Made by a program: the position numbers and the translations under genes. A stretch of 64,000 nt of DNA, taken from positions 7,748,551 to 7,812,550 of the forward strand of contig OX465113.1 in NCBI GenBank assembly GCA_949987565.1, given 5' to 3'. Source of the DNA: Luidia sarsii. Lineage: Eukaryota > Echinodermata > Asteroidea > Paxillosida > Luidiidae. The notes beneath the pieces are model-generated. The model was not told the DNA's origin. It saw only the letters and a program-made list of their open reading frames with translations, and did no database searches. How positions within the stretch are numbered: the first letter of the stretch is position 1; every line of letters begins with the position of its first letter. Positions 54,108 through 64,000 of this stretch are shown one piece after another.

Positions 54108-54128
54108 AATTCTTGAAACTGCAATTCT
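54108..54128 (-). other. PUM3: PUM3 5' UTR end and probable 5' UTR intron acceptor
   Basis: Read on the minus strand, a pyrimidine-rich tract ends in TTCTTCAG at 54127. Nineteen bases then lead to the ATG at 54107. This is a good acceptor context and suggests that the true first exon is non-coding and lies further right. I could not place that exon or a TATA box with confidence. Confidence 0.5.
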
Positions 54129-54309
54129 GAAGAAGAATGGAATTAGGAAAAGAAGAATAAGAAATATTACAATAGTTGTGTGTGGAGACAATCATGTTAA
54201 TTATACATTTAAGTGGAGTTTGGATCTTGATCCCGAGTACATCTTTTATAAAATAATGTCCAATCTTCTTGTACACATCATGAACTCTGCATGCCTAACA
54301 AATACTACT

Positions 54310-54532
54310 AGCCAAAATGCAGCGGCAATCTTTGATTTCAAATCGAAACAGAAAATTTGTACACGTAAATCGATGACATTTTGACAGGTCCACATGCACA
54401 GAGGGTCTGTGTGAGTGTTTGCGCGCGCAAGTGAAAGCACACGTTGACTCCTATGGTTGCGCAAAACGTCATCGATTTGCGTGTATACCGTTTCGATTTG
54501 AAATCAAAGATGGCCGCCGCATTTGGGCTCGT
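54310..54532. repeat. Inverted duplication upstream of the PUM3 start
   Basis: 54312-54383 (aaatgcagcggcaatctttg, atttcaaatcgaaac, cgtaaatcgatgacattttg) is mirrored by 54462-54530 (caaaacgtcatcgatttgcg, cgatttgaaatcaaag, atggccgccgcattt). The arms are about 70 bp and roughly 85-90 percent alike by eye. The 78-bp spacer is centred on the palindrome ttgcgcgcgcaa (54421-54432). Confidence 0.75.
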
Positions 54533-54589
54533 CGGACGAGAGAGAATCTTCTTGATCACCAGAGGGGAAATTTTTCTTTTTTCCTCAAA
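54509..54589 (+). CDS. Possible first exon of a divergent gene
   Basis: ATGGCC in a good start context opens 27 codons (MAAAFGLVGRERIFLITRG, then EIFLFSSN) ending at a strong donor (AAC then GTGAGT at 54590). It lies 400 bp from the PUM3 start in the opposite direction, where a bidirectional promoter could serve both. I do not recognise the protein and found no certain second exon, so this may be chance. Confidence 0.25.
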
Positions 54590-54834
54590 CGTGAGTAAAA
54601 CAAATGACCAGTATTGAAAGGGTGATTCTCACTTAATCCAAAGATGGGTGCGTGGGACGGTTTCACGGTTGTTTTGGGGTAAAATCTGGGGGTTTTGGTC
54701 GGGGGTAGTCATGGAGTCGAACACATAGTTTATCGGGTTTCCAAGCAGGATTCCTTGGACCCTACTAATACTATCGCCCGAATCCCTCAAAATAAAAAAG
54801 GGCGATTGTAAGGGTCCAAGTTACTCAGACTAGT

Positions 54835-54965
54835 ACTACTACTACTACTAGTACTATACTATTACTACTCAATACTAGTTAGTACTAGTACTAGTAGTAG
54901 TGGTAGTACTACTAAGTACTAGTATAAGTATTACTGCAGTAGTAGTACTACTACTACTACTAGTA
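54835..54965. repeat. TAGTAC/TACTAC microsatellite
   Basis: Irregular mixture of tactac, tagtac and tagtag triplets with many ctag palindromes. It borders the left end of the large element starting at 54966. Confidence 0.85.
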
Positions 54966-55611
54966 CTAGCATCCTCCAGTTACCGGTTTTCGACGATATA
55001 TAAGGCCTTTTCTTCAAGCTGACCAATGTGGACGAAAGTATCACACTAAAAGAGGTCATGGAGAATGTTGATCAAGCCTGTCACTTCCGTAAGATTACCC
55101 GGTTTTGTTGATGTCCACGGCGCACTGCGCAGTAAGCATTGTCACCTATTTTCGACGGTGTTGTTTAGTAAGGTGCCAAACGCAAAATAAATTCTTAAAA
55201 TAACTCAAATGCTGTGTGGCACAGTAAAATTCTTCCCTGTATGTTTTTTTTTTCATCTTTCGGGGTTTTTTTTGACAATGCTTCTAACACTTGCCTCAAA
55301 ACATTCATAATTTATGCTTAACTTATTGTCCCATTGCCCTGAGCCACTTTGAGATGGGGAAGTTGGATTTACTTTTTGGAATCACCTATCAACTCCTTTC
55401 CCTTTAATTCGTGCTACCCTCTCCTTTCCCATCCTTTTCCAAATCATCAAAACTGTCCTCATAATAATAAGGAAATAAATTTAATCACCATAATGAATAA
55501 TTCAAATTGAGAATAATTTTCTTAAAATGTGAAAAGAAGTTCATTTAACTGAAAGATCTTTTAACTTTTTTGAATTTGGATCTTCAAGTAAACCATAGAG
55601 GTGAAATATGG

Positions 55612-58600
55612 TAGTAGACCGTGGGCCAAATCGAAAAAGCTTACCGTTTTTTAATTGATCGTGCTCAACTCAGACGGCCAACTGATAGTCAGACAAACTG
55701 TTGTCAAAAAATCGGGAAAATGGATTGGTGGATGTTCTTTTGAGATTTTCTTGCACGTTATTGTATAGAACAAGAAATATCAACAGAAAAGTATAGTTTT
55801 TTAATTGCCGTACATGGCTGAGACATTATAGTCTGGTCTACGTCCCGATCGTATTTTAACATACACATGTATACGATGACGTTTGGGAGCCACGTTACAT
55901 AGCGAAATCCAAGGTGGTGTCCCGTAACGATGGTCACGAGGATTTCCGTTCTGAAAGTCGTGTCGAAAGATCACAAATTGAGATATAAACTTTAAGTGGA
56001 CAGATGGCAGCAAAGTTTTTGTCCGTTTTCCGAAGTAGCAACAGAGGCGCAACTGCAAACGAGTCTTGACGTTCCAACTTCCAGTTCCATAAATCATTCA
56101 TCATGCAATCATGGACATGGTCCCACTCCCAGCTCCCACACTGCACTGCATTGACAGAAATGACACAATGACAGGACACCGGTAAGCCTAACTTATTATG
56201 TTTTTATGACGATACATGTCGGACTATGGAGCTTAGTTTCTACCTCGATGGTTGATCTCGTGTTAGATGGCATTATCGAAAAACAATAAATGACCTATAA
56301 CACGTTTTTTTCTCTTTATTTTCATGGTTTTATTTTACTACACCCATCCATATCATATTCATAATCATATGCCTGATATGGGCATGGAGGAAGGAAAATA
56401 GAATAGAACAATTAGATTAGAAGATATTTGCACGGGACATGGGATAATTCACTCAGAGCCATGGAGAAGCCAAACAAACAAGAAATACATACAGTCCAAT
56501 ATTATTATTTTTTTAAATACCTTGATATTTGACTTAATGCCTGCAAAGAGAAATAATGCTCAAGTTTCCATAATTTCAAATATTTACATTATTTTCGAAT
56601 TATGTGGTTGGAATCCTTTCCTAAACAATTTACCGACAGTTTAATGCTTTGAGCTACATTTACTGGCACAGAAATGTAGCTCAAAGGACCCATGCATTTT
56701 GTTTTTGTTATGGAACCACATTGGTCAAATGACAAAATATTTGACATTAGACATGTTAGAAAAGAACTCATTGACATTTTCAGAAATACTTCTTTTGTTT
56801 GTTCTAGTTGTGCAGTCAAATGAGGGATGACATCCTACCACCTACTGAAAAATGTTTCCTGTATTCAAAGGGGCAGGGGTATCTGCTTCTGACAGGAGAC
56901 ATGCGCTTCCAGCCTTCCACAAAAATGCATCATCTGTCGTTGCTATCAGTGGCAGACAGATCCGCTGATGAGGAAGAGAAGACTTCAGCAACTTGTACAA
57001 AGCGAGACCAAGACAGGAGGTTTGCTCCTCAAGGCTGCACATCAGAAGGATGAAGCTTTTCTCCTCAGTGTTCATGGCAAAGATTTAGCAGATGTAGTGG
57101 ATTCCCGTGGATAGTGATGAAAAAACCTTAAAAGCTGAGGCAGATTTCTCTCACCAACTGGTAGTCTATGAAGAGATTATAAGACCAAACCAAATTTGTT
57201 TTTTTAAACAAGAGTTTAATCAATGTGTCAAATCCATTTACATGGTGTTAGATATAACATGATGTTTTTGATTTACATGGCTTATCAAAAATAAAAAGGA
57301 AAATGAATTTTGTCTAAAGTGAAGACTTTTTGCAGTAAACAATTTCTGCAACAAGATTGTTCACTGCAGACAGTAAATCACAGATTAATAGGAGTATGCA
57401 GTGTTTGACATCAATCTCACCCATTTACTTTTGTATTGAAAAATACTGAAAACTGTATATTTGGTATACACATGTATGTATGTAGTATGTATGTATAAAA
57501 GGATGACAAGTATTAAAGCCACGTCTCTAAAATATTGAATATTTTGTCTAGATTTTCATTCTCTAATTTTCCCAAATATAAACAGATAGATGCATAAAAT
57601 GTGCTACCTTTTGAAACTGATAGTCATCTGGCAAATACCGGTACATTACAGGAAACATGAACTCTCAAGCTACCACTTTGCATTCATCAGAATTTACTAT
57701 AAATGTTACTGGCTGTGAGCCCTGCAATTTTGTTATTGATAGATACATGTACTTGGTATGAAATAACCCACAACAGCTGAAATTGCATTCAATGGAGGGA
57801 CACGGGAAAAGTGGTGCCGAGCCATACAAGCTTTAAAAGTGTTGTCCAGCAATGTTGATGATTAGTGTCAAGCAAGCTGGGTGCCGGTATATGCCAGGAC
57901 AAGCTACGGGTAGTCTCCCTTTTCCAGATTTGAAGTTCAGTTGCCCATACTGCATGGATACACGAAGGGATGTCACAGATCCAAGCCGCGTGCGGTGTTA
58001 GCTGTGACTTGTACCTGCACGATGAAAAGTGGAGCCACAGAGAAAATCAAAATGAGGGTTTTTATTTCAATGACAAAAACAAACAGTTGGAACAATCTTC
58101 ATTAAGTGATCTTCATTAATTTTTAATCAATTCGGAAATTTTGGGATAATGCTAGAATCATTTGTTCCACACTTCCGACTTAAAATTCTAATTTGTGATT
58201 TGAAGTTACACCATGTTGAAATAATTCAAAAGAAGTCACGGTGGTTCTGAAAAGAACTGGTGAGTCGTGTGATTCTGAAGATTTTTTTTAGTAATGTACT
58301 CGATCACCGGTCCTTTTCTGAAACACATCTCTTCTTGAGAGACACTTTGATGTGATGTAGCCGTGGTTGAAACCAATCTTCCTACCATGTCCACATGCAG
58401 TTTCAAATCTCACTTTAAATTCGTTGCCATTAAAATTAAGGTTAAAAGCTCACCAAGATTAATCCTTTCCTAGGCCAGTGCTATTAATTTCTTTGTGCAT
58501 CCAAGGAAACATTTGATTGCATCCTGAAAAAATAATCTACAATCTACATGGTCTAAGATAGTACTACTAGTACTAGTACACTAGTACTAGCACTAGTAGT

Positions 58601-59574
58601 AGTAGTTACTAGTACTCAGTAGTACTACTATACTACTCAGTAGTACTACTACATGTATACTACTCAGTAGTACTACTATACTACTCAGTAGTACTACTAC
58701 TAGTAGGCTTACTAGTACTAGTACTAGTAGTAGGGCCTACTAGTATTAGTAGTAGCCTAGTATAGTAGCAATGGGACAGGCCCTAGCAAAAAAAATTGCC
58801 CTGCAACAATGGCAAAAGCACAGCAGAAAGGGAAATGTTTAACATGGATCTTTTTAAGAGTGTGACACAAGATATCATAACAAACACAACCTACCTCCGA
58901 TGATGAATGCCGTAATCGGCAGAAGTGACGGTGCAGTGGTGCCTTCCCCACGCCATACTAAAACTAAAAGCTGGCACGATAGTATGGACTGCGGTCCAGC
59001 TGATCAGAATGCACGACACTGCAATTCAATGTGTACGTAGCACGGAAGTGCATAGTACGAGTTGCGGCAGGTAAAAACGATCTCGGTCTTGTATGTTTTC
59101 CAAAAAAATCGCGTGATATGGGAACTACAAACAATTACGTGCTTTAGTTTGATTGCTTCAGTAATGCTTCTACTCCGTCAGTGACATTTGTGGCCCTGAA
59201 AACCGACAACACAGCCGTATGTTCGCAGAAAACTCTCAATACTTTACGCACATGTACTACTAGTAGTCTCCACTCGACGGCTGAATTCACGTAAACAAAT
59301 GGTCGGTCACGTGAGAGCTGTCGCTGGTTCCCAGACGTCATTGTATGGATTTTAATAGCACCAGACTACGTTGATTTTTAGGCACATTCCGTAAGAAATA
59401 AACGAAGAAATACACATCGTTTTTTCATTCTAGCTCATTAACGTGCAAGAGTTGAGAAAAAGAACAACCTGTAAGTGGGATACTATATTTATTTCTGTCG
59501 GATTGTGTAAATAGAAAGTAGGCGCGTGAGTTGAGCCATACAAAAAGCACTTTTGGGCACTTGTCCCACGGTCT
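55612..59574. mobile_element. 3.96-kb insertion with TAGACCGTGGG ends
   Basis: Left end TAGACCGTGGGCCAA, right end (reverse) TAGACCGTGGGACAA. The flanks are ...ggtag and tagggtgg, compatible with a 3-bp TAG duplication. The uninterrupted homologue is at 60695-60715. Coding content is unclear. A frame at 56930-57110 (KCIICRCYQWQTDPLMRKRR then LLLKAAHQKDEAFLLSVHGK) is the only one with a protein-like pattern. A TAGTAC microsatellite lies near its right part. Confidence 0.55.
58556..58757. repeat. TAGTAC/TACTAC microsatellite
   Basis: Same composition as 54835-54965, with ctcagtagtactactata units repeated three times (58613-58690). Confidence 0.85.
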
Positions 59575-60351
59575 ATAGGGTGGTATCTATGAGTGACACA
59601 CGCAACATTTCTCATCCTTGTTAATTTTCACATCAGAAGATACATCGAGGCAGGATGTGATTGTTCGGCTTGGTCCAAGCTAATTGTGATTCAGCCATGG
59701 AAGCAGATTCTTTTTTCTTTGCCCTTTTGGTGGGGTTGTATTTTTTATCTGGTTGATGTCTTCTTCTGTGACGTTAAAAAAAAACCTCCACAATCCTCTT
59801 TCTCACTGCTTCTTCAGTTATGACCTTTCCCAATGTCACTCAAGAGACACATTTCCTCCTTCGTGGTACTTTCTCTAGCTGCCCTTTTATTTTATGTTTT
59901 AAAAAGCATATTAGGCCATGTTACTTTATGCCTTTAAATAATAATAATAATAAAAAAAATTATATAAGCGAGACGCCCTATAGGAGCCTCCATAGTTTTT
60001 ACCCAGAACGGGCTGCCTCAAGTTGCGTGATATTTTTGTTTTCTACGTATGTTGGTGTTTGTTATGGTACACTCAGATTTTTGTTAGAACCAACAATAAA
60101 GAAAACTGGAGCTACGAAGCAACTGCCAATTTTGTACCTAGGAAAATATACCCCAAAAGAGCAACTTTTTGAATCACACGAGTTTGGCCTACTCGAAGAG
60201 CCTTAACTTTCCACATTTTCGGTGACGGACAAAGAGCAGGAAACAAACCGGAAGATATAAAGTCCGAGATCGTTATACGGAGTTGTTTTCATCGTGCGTT
60301 AGAAGACCAAGCGTCGAAAACGCGAACCGTCAAAAACTGGGCCCCCACGAT

Positions 60352-60432
60352 AATACTAGCAGTAGTAGTACTAGTAGTACTAGTAGTACAGTAGTACTAC
60401 TAACTAGTACTACTAGTAGTACTAGTAGTACT
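60352..60432. repeat. TAGTAC/TACTAC microsatellite
   Basis: Agtagtagtactagtagtac-type run sitting exactly between the end of one element copy and the start of an inverted second copy. Confidence 0.85.
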
Positions 60433-60905
60433 TCTAACTCACATTGCACAATTAAAACAACTTCGTATAACGATCTCAGACTTTGTAGAGTTTTTTAAAC
60501 GTCACAGAAGAAGACATCAACTAGATAAAAAATACAACCCCACCAAAAGGGAAAAGAAAACAGAATCTGCTTCCATGGCTGAATCACAATTAGCTTGGAC
60601 CAAGCCAAACTATCACATCCTGCCTCAATGTATCTTCTAAAGTGGAAATTAACAAGGATGAGAAATGCTGCGTGTGTCACTCATAGATACCGCCCTACCG
60701 TATTTCACCTTTATGGTTTACTTGAAGATCCAAATTCAAAAAAAGGTAAAAGATATCTTTCAGCAATTTTAAGAAACATTTAAGATCACATTTTAAGAAA
60801 CTTATTCTCAATTTGAATTATTCATTATGATGATTAAATTTATTTCCTTATTATTATGAGGACAGTTTGGATGATTTGGAAAAGGATGGGAAAGTTCCTT
60901 TATTG
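60433..60905 (+). mobile_element. Second, inverted copy of the GTTTTCGACG-ended element (partial)
   Basis: Starts ctcacattgcacaattaaaacaac, jumps after ctcagac to the agaagaagacatcaac block, and then continues uninterrupted through the sequence split at 55612/59574 in the first copy, to about 60905 where the LINE begins. It serves as the empty-site reference for the 3.96-kb insertion. Confidence 0.65.
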
Positions 60906-62486
60906 CTGACCAACGAGTGGACGAGCAACTGCCGGTTACTTTCCCTTCCCTTGAATGCAAGTTATCTCACTTTCATCCCGTCACTCCTGATGAAATTTTG
61001 AGAACTGTTAAACAATCCACCAATACAAAGTGCCAACTGGATCCAATTCCTACATTTTTACTCAAACACCATGTCTTGACCTTACTCCCCAAGTTGACTG
61101 AGGTAGTTCATTCATCTCTACACTCAGGGGTCTTTCCCAATAGCCTTAAGGATGCAATTGTTACCCGATTCTGAAAAAGCCCTCACTTGACAAAAACGAT
61201 CTTAAAAACTATCGCCCAGTTTCCAACATCCACTACTCATTGAAGGTCATTGAAACAGTCGTCTGCTCCCAAATCACGAAATATCTGGATGACCATAAAC
61301 TTCTGGACCCATTGCAGTCAGCCTACAGAGTTGGTCACAGCACCAAAACTGCATTGCTCAGGGTACATAATGACATCCTCCGTTCCATGGATAACAGCAG
61401 AGCTGTCTTCTTAGTAATGCTTGACCTCTCTGCTGCTTTCGACACTCTTGATCACGATATCTTGCTGAAACGCTTTCACAATAGATTCGGTATCACTGGA
61501 ACCGCCCTTCAGTGGTTTGCTTCCTACTTCACTGGAAGAACAAACCGGGTCCATGTCGCAGGCGTTGCATCTGATGTCTATCTTCTTGAGTTTGGTGTCC
61601 CTCAAGGATCAGTTATCGGTCCACGTGCCTTCACTATGTACGTTACTCCTGTTGGTGACATTCTTCATCGGCATGGAGTAAGTTACCACATGTAATGTAT
61701 GCTGATGACATCCAAATCTACCTGGATTTTAATCCAACTATTCCGTTTGATGCCGAGTGCTGCTTGTTTAGGCTGTCTAACTGCATTCATGATGTCCAGA
61801 CCGGGATGCTGGCCAACAAACTCATGCTAAATGAAAACAAAACAGAGTTTTTCATAGCATCGTCGTAACAACCATCAATCCTGTGTCATCTGTTCGGAAT
61901 CTGGGCGTAACCTTTGACAACTCCATGTCAATGAGTCATCATGTGAATGATATGTGCAGGTCCATAAACTATCACATACGCAACATCAAAATGATACGCA
62001 AATACCTGGACTATGACACTTGCCATACTGTTGTTCGTGCACTGGTGCTCTCTTGCCTCGACTACTGCAACTGTCTGCTCACCGGACTCAAGCAATCCAA
62101 TCTAAATCGCCTTCAAAAACTCCAAAACAAGGCTGCTCGACTGATCCATCAAAAGCCAAGGTTTTCCCACGCCACACCTCTACTCGTGGATCTCCATTGG
62201 CTTCCAGTTAACCAGCGCATTGTGTTTAGGACGACATTGAACATGTTCAAAACTGTGTCTAACAATTTCCCACCTTATATCTCGGATATTCTTGATCTCA
62301 ATCACCAAGGCCTTCGTTCACAATACAATCTGGTAGTTCCTCGTACCCTCAAGAGAGCCGGGACCGCGCATTCTCCATCTCCGGTCGTAAAAATTGGAAC
62401 GCTCTTCCAACCTCCATCCGCAATGCTTCATCCACTAACCAGTTCAAAAGACTTCTTAAGACTCACTTGATCAATAGGAACCTGTA
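60906..62486 (+). pseudogene. CR1/L2-like LINE reverse transcriptase pseudogene
   Basis: Blocks in order: LDPIPTFLLKHHV, LKNYRPVSNIHYSLKVIETV, SAYRVGHSTKTALLRVHNDI, FLVMLDLSAAFDTLDHDILL (first catalytic Asp), FGVPQGSVIGP, then after a shift near 61690 MYADDIQIYL (catalytic YADD), LMLNENKTEF, NLGVTFDNSMSM, and CLDYCNCLLTGL to LHWLPVNQRI. Shifts near 61165, 61690 and 62390 and a stop near 61866 kill it. The endonuclease half is missing. It belongs to the Jockey/CR1 supergroup. The 2A-bearing fragment at 22487-23100 could be the 5' part of a related element. Confidence 0.88.
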
Positions 62487-62488
62487 AT

Positions 62489-64000
62489 TAGCTTTTCCGC
62501 CGCTTCCAGGGAAGCGGAAAAGCTATATCTGTTGTTCAGCTTTTTTTAGCTTTTCCGCCGCTTCCAGGGAAGCGGAAAAGCTATATCTTTTGTTAAGCTT
62601 TTTCTTAGTCTTCTTCTCCCCCAAAGCCCATAGACAATGCACAGGGGTTTTGTAAGCACGACTTTGGTCATTGAACAGACTTGGATTTTTTTCAAACGTG
62701 GCAAATGCATAAAGCCCATGCTGAAATTGATCCTAAACACCTTGATATCATCATGACGTCATCACGTGTCACGTGACCTTGCTTTGAAGGGGCAAATTTC
62801 AAAATCCATTAAAAGCAAAAGTACAAGTTCGTTTGGTTTCAACTTTGCACTGTATCTAAGTTGGGAAAAGGTGTATCCAAAAATTGCCATCGATTGACCG
62901 TGACGTCATCTCATGAATATTTATGAGGTCATGAACTTTTCAGATTTTCACATTGAAATGAGCATATTTGGCCAACGGAGCGAGATTTTTTTCATTTTTT
63001 CTTTGATATCTATTGGGGACATGGTTTAGAAACACCTTCCGGAGCCAAAATGTCGTTACGCAATCATGACGTCATCAAAATGTGTGATTTTAAAACACAT
63101 ATAAGGCATTGGCTGATCATCTCGAAATTTGGTATGTAGTTAGCTATGATGCTAGACATTCCAAATCTAAAGTTTGGAACCGAAGGACCATTGTTTATAT
63201 TTTTTATGAATTTTTGAATACCACACTCGAGTCCCATAGGCTTTGTGCACAAAATATGTACATGCGTTTTGGAGTAGGAATGGGGCTATTCTGCGACTTG
63301 TTACAAACAGAAGCGGAAAAGCTCTATGCTCTGTTTCACAACAGACATATATTTAGCTTTTCCGCCGCTTCCAGGGAAGCGGAAAAGCTATATCTTTTGT
63401 TAAGCTTTTTCTTAGTCTTCTTCTTCTTCTCCCCCAAAGCCCATAGACAATGCACAGGGGTTTTGTAAGCACGACTTTGGTCATTGAACAGACTTGGATT
63501 TTTTTCAAACGTGGCAAATGCATAAAGCCCATGCTGAAATTGATCCTAAACACCTTGATATCATCATGACGTAATCACGTGTCACGTGACCTTGCTTTAA
63601 AGGGGCAAATTTCAAAATCCATTAAAAGCAAAAGTACAAGTTCGTTTGGTTTCAACTTTGCACTGTATCTAAGTTGGGAAAAGTTGTATCCAAAAATTGC
63701 CATCAATTGACCTTGACGTCATCTCATGAATATTTATGAGGTCATGAACTTTTCAGATTTTCACATTGAAATGAGCATATTTGACCAACGGAGCAAGATT
63801 TTTTTTTTTTTTTTTGATATCTATTCCGGATGTAGTTTAGAAACACCCAAATGGGCCAAAATGTCATGACGCAATCGTGACGTCATCAAAATGCGTGTTT
63901 TCAAATCACATATTTGCCATTGGACAATCTTCTCGAAATTTGTTGGGCAGTTAGCTATTGGGCTAGACATTCTAAATCTTGAGTTGGGAATTAATTAACC
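62489..64000 (+). repeat. 807-bp tandem repeat with palindromic junctions, cut by the window edge
   Basis: A 58-bp partial unit (62489-62546), one full unit (62547-63353) and 647 bp of the next (63354-64000). Each begins tagcttttccgccgcttcc and continues agggaagcggaaaagcta, a near-perfect hairpin. A gcggaaaagctctatgctct segment closes the unit. Identity between the two long units is high, with only scattered changes. Dispersed fragments occur at 8225, 10060, 14385 and 17800. Confidence 0.85.

Larger units (their letters stand above)
51111..53023 (+). mobile_element. THAP-encoding P-like DNA transposon with long inverted ends
   Basis: About 200 bp at each end are near-identical inverted repeats: left 51111-51315 (TTAAAGAAGAATGAAACCCA...), right 52825-53023 (the reverse). 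Between them a THAP zinc-finger fragment is the only protein remnant. THAP domains are carried by P-type transposases. The remaining 1.2 kb has no transposase catalytic part, so this is a deletion derivative. Its right end directly abuts a TTAA-type MITE. A 5' fragment of a second copy is at 7855-8224. Confidence 0.7.
54966..60345 (-). mobile_element. Large GTTTTCGACG-ended element, interrupted by another transposon
   Basis: 54966-55335 and 59780-60345 are the reverse of the two halves of 18083-19118. The extra blocks 55420-55612 and 59575-59780, absent from the shorter copy, recur contiguously at 60480-60905, which shows that 55612-59574 is a later insertion. No transposase recognised in the element proper. 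Confidence 0.65.

Overview
This window is animal nuclear DNA, AT-rich and intron-rich, and most likely comes from a marine invertebrate. Three things point that way: a split gene with clean GT-AG introns, a very heavy and diverse load of transposable elements (Penelope-like, Ngaro/DIRS-like with an SGNH hydrolase, a 2A-bearing LINE, hAT, a THAP/P-like element, TTAA-targeting MITEs), and frequent TACATGTA-type simple sequence. I cannot fix the phylum from the sequence alone.

The backbone is one host gene on the minus strand: PUM3 (Puf-A, KIAA0020 family). Its start codon is at 54107 and fourteen coding exons run leftwards to 438. Every splice phase fits, and together they give about 602 residues of a protein usually near 650 residues long, so only the last short C-terminal exon or exons lie beyond the left edge. 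About 1.8 kb of coding sequence is therefore spread over 54 kb, and almost all the rest is intron filled with repeats.

Layout, left to right. 1-10 kb (introns 11-14 of PUM3) holds Penelope-like fragments, TTAA-type MITEs, a family with CCGTACCAGT inverted ends, and a truncated THAP element. 11-23 kb (intron 9) holds more MITEs, a CT-rich tract, a GTTTTCGACG-ended element, a 1.5-kb array of 53-bp repeats, a LINE fragment with a 2A-like peptide, and a tRNA-derived SINE. 23.6-26.2 kb (intron 8) is a nest of Penelope-like copies in both orientations. 27-30 kb holds small inverted-repeat elements and a SINE split by a MITE. 30.5-34.8 kb (intron 5) is a decayed Ngaro/DIRS-like element. 38.4-40.7 kb is a 2.3-kb inverted-repeat element. 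41.7-45.9 kb (intron 2) is a decayed hAT transposon that carries a nested Penelope-like insertion and a 48-bp coding minisatellite. Two more minisatellites follow at 46.9-48.6 kb. 51.1-53.5 kb (intron 1) is a THAP/P-like element with 200-bp inverted ends abutting a MITE.

To the right of the PUM3 start codon lie an inverted duplication close to the promoter, a possible divergent first exon, another large composite element (54.97-60.9 kb), a CR1/L2-like LINE reverse transcriptase pseudogene (60.9-62.5 kb), and a tandem 807-bp repeat with palindromic ends that runs off the right edge. I see no rRNA gene, functional tRNA gene or CRISPR array.
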